NCBI GenBank assembly: GCA_965247635.1
Contig: CBDFHJ010000009.1
Span: forward strand, 62,001 to 126,000
Length of the DNA: 64,000 nucleotides
Reading direction: 5' to 3'
Origin: CBDFHJ01 sp965247635
GTDB lineage: Bacteria > Chloroflexota > Dehalococcoidia > Lucifugimonadales > Australimonadaceae
Both the position numbers and the translations under genes were made by a program. The notes below the pieces were generated by a model. The model did no database searches and was not told where the DNA came from. It saw only the letters and a list, made by a program, of their open reading frames with translations. Shown here piece after piece: positions 41,699-49,851 of this stretch (its first letter is position 1; the number at the start of each line of letters is the position of its first letter).

Positions 41699-41771
41699 GT
41701 TCGAGTTCACTTCCACTGGAACGCTAGAACTCAACGTCAGATCAGGAAGGACGACGCGAATAAGCTCACCC

Positions 41772-43574
41772 ATGCGCCGTCAGATGGATGCGCACCGTCG
41801 AAGAAGCCAACGCGGCTTCATTCCCCTCATTGCCATTATTATCATTGCCATCCTGGCGGCTACGGCCGTGGGGGGAGTAGCCGCATACGTTGTCGTTGTA
41901 CGCGGCGAAGTTCACCCGCCGGAACAGACGGCGAAGTATCTGCCCTCTAACACCCAAATCTACTTTTCACTGAACCTGCGGCCTGGCAACGATCAGCTTA
42001 GAAAGTTTCGAGATATCTTGGAGCGCTTCCGCGAGCATCCTAATTTTCAACCGAAGATCGACGAAGCGCTAGAGGATGCCGAGACGGAGACGGGCATAGA
42101 CCCCGAAGAAGATGTCCTTCCCTGGCTAGGGCCCGAGGTCGCCGTCGGGGTAGTGAAAGTGGTGGAATCCGCCACCGCTATCGGCGCCGGCGGGACGCCC
42201 CCCGTTATCGTCTTCTTTGGTACCAAGGATCCGGACCGCTCGGAGATTGTGCTCAGAGAGTGGATCGAGTATCTGGAGGGCCAAGAGGGCTTAAGCTTCC
42301 AGGAGGGCGTGTATAAGGACTTCCCCACATTCACGGAAGGCGCGGCTTTCCAGCACTACGTACTACTAGACGATTACGTGCTGTTCGCCACCGACAGAGG
42401 CTTGCTGGAGAATACTATCGACCGTATAGATGCGGGGAGTTCTGCCAGTTCCCTCTACGAAAACGAACGTTTTCAAGAAGCGCGGAAAGCTGGGCCCAGC
42501 CCACGATTCTCCATGCTCTACGTCGACACAGAGTCCATCTTGACAGATGTCCGACGCACTTTTGGTGCAGAACTGCCTTCTGAGTTGCGTGACCGGATCA
42601 GTGACTTCGTGTCCCAGTGGGCTACCTTGACGAGTTCCTTTATTGACAACGGAATGAAGTTCACGGTCTCATCCCCCATCTCGGAAGAGGTGAACCAAGG
42701 AGGTCCTAAGGACCTTTCTCTCAGCGCTGCCCAACTCCTGCCGAAGGACACCTTGGCGCTCTTGGCCTTCGCCGTGGATCCCAGCCTGGATGGGGTTAGA
42801 GAGCAACTGAGGGATCAGCGAATCGAGGACCTGGGTCCTGAATTCTACGATGGCCTCTTCCAACTAGGCTTAGGCATCAGCCCGGATGATTCCCTGGCCG
42901 ATGTGCTGGATGCGGTCCTGAAGGCGCTCAAGGATGCCTTCGGGGTGGACCTCGAGCGAGACATCCTAGACTGGATGAGCGGTGAACTCGCTTTTGCGCT
43001 GCTGCCCATCAACTTTCGCGCGCTGAGCGCTAATCCTCAGACCGAGGCCGTGGACGTCGCGGCCTTCATCCAGTTCGACATCGCTAAGCGCGATGCTGTG
43101 ATCGACGGCTTAGAGCACCTATTGGACTCGGTCCAAGAGGGGTTGGGATTCGCGCCCGACGCGGTCTCTTATGGCGGGGGAGAGGGAGCCGTTTTTGATC
43201 TCTCTGAGTCCATCGGTATCAGCCCATACCGGCCGGGATACCTGATCCTTGATGACCAACTGCTCATCGCCACAACAGAGGGCACGCTGGAACTCGCTGC
43301 CTCCCTCAGCGAAGACCAAGGAAACTCCTTGGCCGAAGAGACCGAGTACGCGCGCCTAGTGAGAGAGATTCCAGGAGACAAAAACCCGCTGTTGTACGTG
43401 AACATCCGGGAGATCGTTGAGAGAGTGGTTGCGGCTCTTGACTCAGATGACCAACGAGAGTATGCGAAGGAAGTAGAGCCCTTCGTGGGGCCGCTCAAGG
43501 CTTTGCTGTTAGCCGGTGTCAGCGAATTTGAAGAGGGTTTGAGCCGGTTCTCCCTCATTCTAACCATCGAATAG
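41772..43574 (+). CDS. DUF3352 protein with N-terminal membrane anchor
   Basis: A 600-residue DUF3352 family protein. Basic N-terminus RRQMDAHRRRSQRGFIPLIA, then a hydrophobic segment to about residue 42, then a long exported domain. The family landmark YLPSNTQIYFSLNLRPG is near 57. The Arg-Gly-Phe before the hydrophobic stretch resembles a prepilin-type cleavage site but lacks the Glu at +5, so it is more likely a simple anchor. Function unknown. Two ATGs (41772 and 41784) fit; no convincing ribosome site, start uncertain. Base composition is lower in GC than dap genes upstream. Confidence 0.78.
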   Translation: MRRQMDAHRRRSQRGFIPLIAIIIIAILAATAVGGVAAYVVVVRGEVHPPEQTAKYLPSNTQIYFSLNLRPGNDQLRKFRDILERFREHPNFQPKIDEALEDAETETGIDPEEDVLPWLGPEVAVGVVKVVESATAIGAGGTPPVIVFFGTKDPDRSEIVLREWIEYLEGQEGLSFQEGVYKDFPTFTEGAAFQHYVLLDDYVLFATDRGLLENTIDRIDAGSSASSLYENERFQEARKAGPSPRFSMLYVDTESILTDVRRTFGAELPSELRDRISDFVSQWATLTSSFIDNGMKFTVSSPISEEVNQGGPKDLSLSAAQLLPKDTLALLAFAVDPSLDGVREQLRDQRIEDLGPEFYDGLFQLGLGISPDDSLADVLDAVLKALKDAFGVDLERDILDWMSGELAFALLPINFRALSANPQTEAVDVAAFIQFDIAKRDAVIDGLEHLLDSVQEGLGFAPDAVSYGGGEGAVFDLSESIGISPYRPGYLILDDQLLIATTEGTLELAASLSEDQGNSLAEETEYARLVREIPGDKNPLLYVNIREIVERVVAALDSDDQREYAKEVEPFVGPLKALLLAGVSEFEEGLSRFSLILTIE

Positions 43575-43648
43575 CTGCTGAGCGAGCCGGCTAGTTTGCC
43601 TGTGCTTCGGCGCTTTCTTGACCCTCTGCGAGACGGTGCGTAGCGGAG

Positions 43649-44044
43649 TCACCCCGTCAATCGCTCAACGGCCGCTTGCATCTGTTGGGCAAACTGTTCC
43701 GGGTCCGATGGTCTGATGATCATTCCTCGGCCAGACGCGTTACGCACAAAGAGGGAGTCGCCGCGGAAGCCAAACCGTACGCTGCGGACCTCCGCGACCT
43801 GATCCAGTGGGACCACCTTTTGCCTCGGCTTGCCGTAAGAAACGACCAGCGCGTCGGGGAAGATGTCGTACCTGAAGTGGCGTGTGAACCAGACGAAAAT
43901 CGCCAAAGCCACCCCCGCCACCAAGGGAAGTATATCTAGGCCGATAAGTCCCACGACGACCAATCCCAACGCCAACGCGGGATTTAGCCAGTCAATGCCC
44001 GACATACGCGGCCGGTCGGTATGAAGCGGTTCCTGCAATTCCAT
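43649..44044 (-). CDS. PH-domain-like small membrane protein
   Basis: About 131 residues: two adjacent hydrophobic segments (about 20-55) followed by a soluble domain RYDIFPDALVVSYGKPRQKVVPLDQVAEV with SLFVRNASGRGMIIRPSDPEQF, which looks like a bacterial PH (YdbS/YcxB-like) domain. ATG 44044 is preferred since the ORF upstream lacks homology features. No neighbour suggests a role. Confidence 0.6.
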   Translation of the reverse strand: MELQEPLHTDRPRMSGIDWLNPALALGLVVVGLIGLDILPLVAGVALAIFVWFTRHFRYDIFPDALVVSYGKPRQKVVPLDQVAEVRSVRFGFRGDSLFVRNASGRGMIIRPSDPEQFAQQMQAAVERLTG

Positions 44045-44140
44045 GGCTCTAGTGTACAGCATCCGTTTTTGGCGGGCTCCTCCGTCTTCGCGCACCTGCC
44101 GTGGAAGGCGATAACCGGAGGAGGGAGCAGCCTCAAGACC

Positions 44141-44434
44141 TCACAAGTTCAGTAGCACAAGCCCCACGGCCAAGATCCCCGCCGACACCACGAGACCAGT
44201 AAGCCGCTCAGACCCTCCGACCTGGCGTAGGAGGTCTGCAAACACCGTGTTGGTAAGCGCCGCCGTGCTCCCGGCCACCAGGCCGAGGGCCGCGCCGAAC
44301 AGGCCTCCCTCTATAGCCAGCACCCATCGTACGAGGCTCTCGTCGCCGGCACCGAAGAACTCAAGGAGTGCCTCTGTCACGGCACCTATGGGGACCAGCA
44401 GCAGGTTCCAGCGAATGAGCCGTTTCAGCAGCAT
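44141..44434 (-). CDS. Small hydrophobic protein, function unknown
   Basis: 97 residues beginning MLLKRLIRWNLLLVPIGAV, with two or three predicted membrane helices (about 6-25, 35-60, 75-96) and a Gly/Ala-rich middle. No family recognised. The start is uncertain as no good ribosome site is visible. It lies after the pnp terminator and is read in the same direction. Confidence 0.5.
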   Translation of the reverse strand: MLLKRLIRWNLLLVPIGAVTEALLEFFGAGDESLVRWVLAIEGGLFGAALGLVAGSTAALTNTVFADLLRQVGGSERLTGLVVSAGILAVGLVLLNL

Positions 44435-44463
44435 GTTGACCCCGAACGAGGCACGCTCATCAC

Positions 44464-44501
44464 AAAAAGAGAGTCCCACGCTCCGTAGGTGTGGGACTCT
44501 C
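44464..44501 (-). terminator. Rho-independent terminator of rpsO-pnp
   Basis: An 11-bp perfect stem (GAGAGTCCCAC and complement, 44469-44479 and 44491-44501) followed on the minus strand by TTTTTG. It lies 12 bases after the pnp stop. Confidence 0.85.
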
Positions 44502-44512
44502 CCCCGTTTCGG

Positions 44513-46738
44513 CTACCTTCGGTCGTAGCGTGGAGGACCGCCACGGTCGCGGGGCCCGCTCCGGCCCCGATCGCGGTCCGGTCCGCGGTCGCCCCCTGCC
44601 CTCTCTGGGCGCGACGAACGTTCGCCATTGGTGCTGCTGTTGCGGACCTCTTCGGGCGACTTGCCTTCCAGTATGGCACGCCGTGAGAGGTTGATACGCC
44701 CCATACGGTCGATCTCGGTCACCATCACCGTTAGTTCGTCGCCGACCTGCACTACCTCCTCCACGCTGGGGACCCGGTGATCGGCGAGCTCGCTGATGTG
44801 GACCAGGCCATCCTTGCCTGGCAGAATCTCCACAAAAGCGCCAAAGTTCATCAGGCGGACCACCTTGCCGGTGTAGGTCTCGCCGACTCCCACCTCCTTG
44901 GTGAGACCTTCGATAGCCTGGATAGCCTTCTCGGTGGTCTCAGCGTTGGAGGAGCCGATGGTGACGACGCCGCCGTTGTCCACGTCGATGGAGACGCCCG
45001 TCGCTTCGATGATGCCCCGGATGGTCTTGCCGCCTGGGCCAATGACCGCGCCGATCTTATCCACCGCTATCTGGAGGCGGACCATGCGTGGGGCGTGGGC
45101 GCTCAGCTCCGAACGTGGGGCAGCCAGTGTCTGCAGCATGTGGTCCAGGATGTGGGCCCGGCCTTCGCGGGCCTGCTCCAGGGCCTGCCGCATGACGTCC
45201 ACGGGAATTCCGGTGGCTTTAATGTCCATTTGCAGAGCGGTGATGCCCTGGGCGGTACCGGCAACCTTGAAGTCCATATCGCCCATAAAATCCTCAACGC
45301 CTTGGATGTCAGTGAGGATGGAGAACCGGCCCGTATCGTCGGTGATGAGGCCCATGGCCACGCCGGAAACGGGTGCGGAAATAGCCACGCCGGCGTCCAT
45401 CAAGGCCAAGGTGCTGCCGCATACGCTGCCCATGGAGGTGCTGCCGTTGGAGCTCAGCGCCTCCGATACAAGGCGCAGGGCGTAGGGAAAGTCGATCTCG
45501 TTGGGGATAACCGGCAACAGCGCTCGCTCCGCCAGGGCGCCGTGGCCAATCTCACGCCGGCCTGGGGAGCCGATACGTTTCGCCTCTCCGGTTGAGAAGG
45601 GTGGAAAGTTATAGTGATGCATGTATCGCTTGGTGTCGTCGGGGTGCAGCCCGTCGAGCCTTTGCACCAGCGTCAACGACCCCAAGGTGGCGACCGTCAG
45701 GATCTGTGTCTCGCCCCGCTGGAATAGGCCCGAGCCATGGGTGCGCGGTAGGAGACCCACCGCGCTGGAGAGCGGCCGGACCTCGTTGAGCTTGCGGCCG
45801 TCGGGGCGCTTGCCCTCGTCCAGGATCTTCGAGCGGACCACCTTCTTCAGCACGTTATCGAAGACCTGGGCCACGGCGGAGGAGCCGAACTCCTCAGCCA
45901 GCTCGTGGCGCAGGTCTCGCTCCACGTCGCTGATGGCCGCGCTGCGCTCTCCCCGACCCTCGCCTCGGTCCACCACGGCGGCCAAGCGATCGGCAGCCAG
46001 CTCCTCTACCCTGCTGACCAGCGCCGGGTCAGGTCCGGCGGGGGGTGACCACTCAGCCTTGGGCACGCCGATTTCGGCCACCATCTTGTCCTGCAGCTCG
46101 ATCAGCCTCAGGTTACTTTCCTGACCGATACGGATCCCTTCCAGGATTACTTCTTCCGAGACCTGGCTGGCGCCTGCCTCCACCATGATGACTGCGTCGC
46201 GGCTGCCGGCCACCGTCAGGTCCAAATCCCCTTTCGCCAGCTGCTCATACGTGGGGTTTACGATAAATTCCCCATCCACGTAGCCGACGGTGGTACCCGC
46301 GATGGGGCCGTCGAACGGGATGGAGGATATGGACAGCGCGGCGGATGCGCCGATGATGGAAAGTATATTGGGTGGTGTGACCAGGTCGGCCGATAACACG
46401 GTGGCGATGATCTGGGTCTCGTTGCGGAACCCCTTGGGGAATCGGGGGCGCAAGGGCCGGTCCGTCAGCCGGCAGGTCAAGATAGCGTCGGTGCCGGGCC
46501 TGCCCTCCCGACGGAAGAAGCTGCCGGGAATGCGGCCGGCGGCATACAGGCGCTCCTCGTAATCAACGGTCAGCGGAAGGAAGTCGCCTTCCTCTCTCGC
46601 GTTGCCCATGGTGGCGGTCACGAGGACCACGGCATCACCGTAGCGCAACACCACGGCCCCGTTGGCCTGGGGGGCCAAGGTACCGGTCTCCAGGGTAAGG
46701 GGCTTCCCCCCAAGCTCAATCTGGTACGTGTTCGACAT
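44513..46738 (-). CDS. pnp: Polyribonucleotide nucleotidyltransferase
   Basis: Phosphorolytic 3'-5' exoribonuclease, part of RNA decay. 741 residues: two RNase PH domains (N-terminal PLTVDYEERLYAAGRIPGSFFRREGRP near 52-72; second with KRYMHHYNFPPFSTGE near 365 and GSVCGSTLALMDAGV near 440), then a KH domain (IGAVIGPGGKTIRGI near 565), and an S1 domain (TYTGKVVRLMNFGAFVEILPG near 620). A final tail of about 45 residues is Arg/Gly/Asp-rich. Starts at ATG 46738 with AGAGGAG upstream; the longer frame overlaps rpsO and is not used. Ends at a clear terminator. rpsO precedes it, the classical order. Confidence 0.97.
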   Translation of the reverse strand: MSNTYQIELGGKPLTLETGTLAPQANGAVVLRYGDAVVLVTATMGNAREEGDFLPLTVDYEERLYAAGRIPGSFFRREGRPGTDAILTCRLTDRPLRPRFPKGFRNETQIIATVLSADLVTPPNILSIIGASAALSISSIPFDGPIAGTTVGYVDGEFIVNPTYEQLAKGDLDLTVAGSRDAVIMVEAGASQVSEEVILEGIRIGQESNLRLIELQDKMVAEIGVPKAEWSPPAGPDPALVSRVEELAADRLAAVVDRGEGRGERSAAISDVERDLRHELAEEFGSSAVAQVFDNVLKKVVRSKILDEGKRPDGRKLNEVRPLSSAVGLLPRTHGSGLFQRGETQILTVATLGSLTLVQRLDGLHPDDTKRYMHHYNFPPFSTGEAKRIGSPGRREIGHGALAERALLPVIPNEIDFPYALRLVSEALSSNGSTSMGSVCGSTLALMDAGVAISAPVSGVAMGLITDDTGRFSILTDIQGVEDFMGDMDFKVAGTAQGITALQMDIKATGIPVDVMRQALEQAREGRAHILDHMLQTLAAPRSELSAHAPRMVRLQIAVDKIGAVIGPGGKTIRGIIEATGVSIDVDNGGVVTIGSSNAETTEKAIQAIEGLTKEVGVGETYTGKVVRLMNFGAFVEILPGKDGLVHISELADHRVPSVEEVVQVGDELTVMVTEIDRMGRINLSRRAILEGKSPEEVRNSSTNGERSSRPERAGGDRGPDRDRGRSGPRDRGGPPRYDRR

Positions 46739-46809
46739 AACGTGTACGACTCCTCTGCTATGTGCTAGAGAGGAGAGAGAGAAAGTGAGGGGACGAGGGC
46801 GCAAATAGC

Positions 46810-46834
46810 GATAGCACCGCTCAGCGGTGCTATC
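46810..46834 (-). promoter_or_regulatory. Hairpin over the rpsO stop codon
   Basis: GATAGCACCGC and its exact complement around TCA, overlapping the rpsO stop at 46830-46832. It may be an attenuator or RNase III site in the rpsO-pnp transcript; no T-tract follows. Confidence 0.45.
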
Positions 46835-47108
46835 TACGCAATCCCAGTTTGGCGATGGCTTCCCTGTACCGGTCAATGCTCTGACCGGCCAGGTACCGAA
46901 GCAACCGCCGTCGCTGGCCTACGAGTTTCAGCAGGCCTCGACGCGACGAATGGTCCTTCCGATGGAGGCGGAGGTGATCAGTCAGTCCCCGGACACGTTC
47001 GGTGAGAATCGCTACCTGGACCTCTGTGGACCCAGTGTCCCCACTCTTGCGCTGGAAACTGTTGATGATCTTTCGCTTGGCCTCCGGTCCAAGCATTCGT
47101 GTGCCCAC
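46830..47108 (-). CDS. rpsO: 30S ribosomal protein S15
   Basis: A 92-residue S15, within one or two residues of normal length. Landmarks: FQRKSGDTGSTEVQVAILTERV near residue 19-40, LRLHRKDHSSRRGLLKLVGQRRRLLRYL near 47-75. Binds 16S rRNA and, in many bacteria, its own mRNA leader. Cotranscribed with pnp downstream. Confidence 0.97.
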   Translation of the reverse strand: MGTRMLGPEAKRKIINSFQRKSGDTGSTEVQVAILTERVRGLTDHLRLHRKDHSSRRGLLKLVGQRRRLLRYLAGQSIDRYREAIAKLGLRR

Positions 47109-47218
47109 TCAGATTCCGTTCTTTTCCTCTTCTTCGCCAAGAAGTATATACGATGGCCCAGGCTTAGGGAAAGGGGGCAATGGGACCCCGCTCAGCCACG
47201 ACAGGGCCTTCGCCCGTC

Positions 47219-48835
47219 CTATATAACCTTTATCCTCGTCCACCGCCCCCAGAAGAAGTAGGGAACGAAGAAGACCACTCGGCCCGCAAACCCGATTACC
47301 TGCGCATATGCAATGCCCAAGGGCCCGATACCCAGTCCGTGGGCGAACAGCCACGCCAGCGGTACCTCCATACCCCAGAGCGCGATAAGGCTCACGACCA
47401 TGGGAGCAAGGGTGTCGCCCGCGATGTTGAACGACTGTTGGAAGACGTTCTGCGCGCCCATCATGGCAAGGCCGATGGCCATGATACGCAGCCAAGTAGA
47501 GGTGAGTTCCACCACCGCGGGCTCGCTGGTAAAGAAGGTGACAAACCCCGCCGGGAAAAGCACAAGCGGAACAACGATGGCCACCTTCATACACGTACTG
47601 AACAGCAGACCCCAGGCGACGGATTGTTTTGCCCTGTCAACGCGGTCGGCGCCCAGGTTCTGTCCCACCATGATGCCGGTGGCGCGGCCCAGGCCCATGG
47701 AGCCGAAGTTGGTGAACATCTCCACCCGCCGTGTCAGGGCGTAAGCCGCCACTGCCACGTCACCGAAGGGCATCACCAGCGCCAGGAGCACCATCTGGGA
47801 GGCCGACCGCTCCGTCGCGGTGATGGACGCGGGTATGCCGATTCTGATCATCCGTCCATACAGCCGATAGTCCAACCTATAGTCGCGTAGGCTCAGATGC
47901 AGCACGGAGTTGCCGCGAAAGAGCGCGTGAAGGTTTAACCCAAACCCCAGGGAGTGGGCCAAGACGTTGGCCACCGCGGCGCCTGCCAGCCCCCAGGACG
48001 GGAACCACAACCAGCCGAACATCAGGAAGGGGGTCAGGGTGATGTGGACGACCCGTGCCACGGTAGTGGCCCGCAGGGGGGTCATCACGTCGCCAGAGGC
48101 CTGAAGGGCCGACCCGGACATCATGCGAAACGACATCGTGGCCATGCCCACGAACTGGATCCGCATGTACATGGCGGTCTCGGACTGCACCGCCTCGCTG
48201 GTGCCTATCACCCGTAGGAGCACATCGGTGAGGAAGACACCGACGATAATCATCAGCACGGAGTAGACGGCGTTTAGGGAAAACGCCTGAAGGGCAACGT
48301 GGCTGGCCAGGCGTATGTTTCCCGAGCCCACGGCCCGAGAGATCATCGCCTGCATGGACATGTCCAGTCCTTGGCGGGTAGTCCTGCTGAACTGGATGAA
48401 GCTTTGGGCCACTCCCAGGGCGGCGATAGAGCGGAAGCCTCCCGGCAACCTGCCCGCCCACACAAGGTCGACGGCCTGATCCGCGATGTTCAGGATGCTT
48501 TCCGCTACCTGGGGCCAGGCGAGGTTGGCAAGCTTCTTGGGGACGCTTCCGGTAGTCAGGTCCGGACGAGCAGCGCGAGTACCCCGGCGACTCCCACGGC
48601 CTCCACGCCCGCCACGTCCTGGCGGCATGGTGGCGATGGCGGCAGCGTCGGTCCCTTCCTCAGCGTCATCCGCCACGGGCCATTGGGGTACCGAAGCGGG
48701 GTCTAATGGTGGCCCTGGGGCGTCCAGGTGCGTTCGTCCATCGCCGTCAGCGCCGTGCCCATCGCCGGGCCTCTGCGCGTCAGACGGACCAGGCTGGTTA
48801 GGCACGGGCCGGTTCTCCCACCGCGGATAGGCCAT
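47219..48835 (-). CDS. MATE-family efflux transporter
   Basis: Multidrug and toxin extrusion transporter, Na+ or H+ driven. Twelve hydrophobic segments fill residues of about 100-525; family landmarks are PQVAESILNIADQAVDLVWAGRLPG near 108 and VARVVHITLTPFLMFGWL near 270. About 100 N-terminal residues before the first helix are Pro/Gly/Asp-rich and lack homology to the family, an unusual cytoplasmic extension. ATG 48835 lies inside the end of the marR gene (38-base overlap). Together with the MarR regulator the arrangement suggests a drug-inducible exporter. Confidence 0.87.
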   Translation of the reverse strand: MAYPRWENRPVPNQPGPSDAQRPGDGHGADGDGRTHLDAPGPPLDPASVPQWPVADDAEEGTDAAAIATMPPGRGGRGGRGSRRGTRAARPDLTTGSVPKKLANLAWPQVAESILNIADQAVDLVWAGRLPGGFRSIAALGVAQSFIQFSRTTRQGLDMSMQAMISRAVGSGNIRLASHVALQAFSLNAVYSVLMIIVGVFLTDVLLRVIGTSEAVQSETAMYMRIQFVGMATMSFRMMSGSALQASGDVMTPLRATTVARVVHITLTPFLMFGWLWFPSWGLAGAAVANVLAHSLGFGLNLHALFRGNSVLHLSLRDYRLDYRLYGRMIRIGIPASITATERSASQMVLLALVMPFGDVAVAAYALTRRVEMFTNFGSMGLGRATGIMVGQNLGADRVDRAKQSVAWGLLFSTCMKVAIVVPLVLFPAGFVTFFTSEPAVVELTSTWLRIMAIGLAMMGAQNVFQQSFNIAGDTLAPMVVSLIALWGMEVPLAWLFAHGLGIGPLGIAYAQVIGFAGRVVFFVPYFFWGRWTRIKVI

Positions 48836-49328
48836 CCTTCTCACCCGACGGTGTGAGGTCCATCCAGGCATCGACCTCCGCCGCTAGGTAGTCCAGCCCT
48901 TTCACAAATGCCTTGGCCTCCCGCGGCGAGAGCTGCTGCAACACCCTTTCAATCACGACCTTGCGCTGGGAGACCACCTGGGCGGCGGTCGCTTTCGCCT
49001 CTGGGGTTAAGCTCACGACCACCTGGCGCCGGTCGGACTCTGGCCGGTCCTTTACCACGCGGCCTCGTGCTTCCAGACCCGCGACGCACTCCGTGGCCGT
49101 GGAGCAAGAGATGCCCAGGCCACGGGCCAGCTCGCCCATGGACATGGGGCCGCGCTGGTACAGGTGGATAAGCGCACGTACGTGGCTGAGCGGGGACGAG
49201 GGACGGCCCTCCCGGTTGCCGCGTGGGGGTCCGGAGCGGACCAACCAGCGCCTGAGGGCGGGGAGGACTTCCAGCACCTGGTCGACCGGAGGGGCAGCTA
49301 CCTTTTCGGTTTCCGAAAGAGTTGCCAT
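48798..49328 (-). CDS. MarR-family regulator
   Basis: Winged-helix regulator of 176 residues. The HTH region reads ALIHLYQRGPMSMGELARGL, then SCSTATECVAGLEARGRVVK and RPESDRRQVVVSLT with the family wing. ATG 49328 sits six bases after TATACT with TTGATA 17 bases further upstream, so the message seems leaderless; no ribosome site is seen. It overlaps the MATE transporter start and probably regulates the operon. The longer frame to 49415 reads through the promoter and is not used. Confidence 0.86.
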   Translation of the reverse strand: MATLSETEKVAAPPVDQVLEVLPALRRWLVRSGPPRGNREGRPSSPLSHVRALIHLYQRGPMSMGELARGLGISCSTATECVAGLEARGRVVKDRPESDRRQVVVSLTPEAKATAAQVVSQRKVVIERVLQQLSPREAKAFVKGLDYLAAEVDAWMDLTPSGEKDGLSAVGEPARA

Positions 49329-49334
49329 GAACGG

Positions 49335-49363
49335 AGTATAGGCCCCTCGCCGTTGGGTATCAA
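49335..49363 (-). promoter_or_regulatory. Promoter for leaderless marR
   Basis: On the minus strand TTGATA (49363-49358), 17-base spacer, TATACT (49340-49335), then six bases to ATG 49328. Near-consensus and the same six-base spacing as dapB. Confidence 0.72.
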
Positions 49364-49421
49364 TGAGGTCAACCCATAAATTCCGGGGGATGCAGGGCCG
49401 CTTGGCAAGGCCCATTCAAAG

Positions 49422-49450
49422 AACAGGCGGGCCATGATGGCCCGCCTGTT
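49422..49450 (-). terminator. Terminator after amt-glnK
   Basis: Perfect 14-base arms (AACAGGCGGGCCAT and complement) around a single G, 28 bases after the glnK stop on the minus strand and followed by TCTTTG. It separates the operon from marR. Confidence 0.75.
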
Positions 49451-49477
49451 TCGATATCGAATGCCCCTCCGGAGCGT

Positions 49478-49822
49478 CTACTGGAGGACCGCGCCTCCCC
49501 GCTCACTGGAGCGGACGCGGACCACATCGGATACCGGACTAATAAAGATCTTGCCGTCGCCGATGTTGCCGGTCTTGGCCGCTTCCACGATGATATCTAT
49601 GACCTTCTCCGTGTCCTCATCGTTCACCACCACCTCTATCTTCACCTTGGTCAGCATGTCCACGGCCACCGGCGGTGCGCCCCGAGCCTGCTGGATCACA
49701 CCCTTCTGCACACCTCGGCCGGTAACCGTCACGGCGTTCAGACCTACGAAGCCTGCATCCGCCAACGCGTCCTTCACTGCGTCAAGCTTTTCTGGCCTGA
49801 CAATGGCCTCAACCTTGTTCAC
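49478..49822 (-). CDS. glnK: P-II nitrogen regulatory protein
   Basis: Trimeric PII signalling protein of 114 residues; binds ATP/ADP and 2-oxoglutarate and usually blocks the ammonium channel. Family features: MNKVEAIVRPEKLDAVKDAL, TVTGRGVQKG near 32-41, and VKIEVVVNDEDTEKVIDII near 60-78. The T-loop carries QKGVIQQARGAPPVAVDML and lacks the Tyr that is uridylylated in proteobacteria, so regulation by covalent modification at that site is unlikely. It directly follows amt (29-base gap), the conserved amtB-glnK pairing. Confidence 0.93.
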   Translation of the reverse strand: MNKVEAIVRPEKLDAVKDALADAGFVGLNAVTVTGRGVQKGVIQQARGAPPVAVDMLTKVKIEVVVNDEDTEKVIDIIVEAAKTGNIGDGKIFISPVSDVVRVRSSERGGAVLQ

Positions 49823-49851
49823 GGTCGCCTCCTCTCAGCAACTGGCGGGTA

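Noticed and set aside
41772..41900. Type IV prepilin signal in the DUF3352 protein
   Set aside because: RGFIPL resembles a cleavage site but there is no Glu at +5, and the long exported domain does not look like a pilin.
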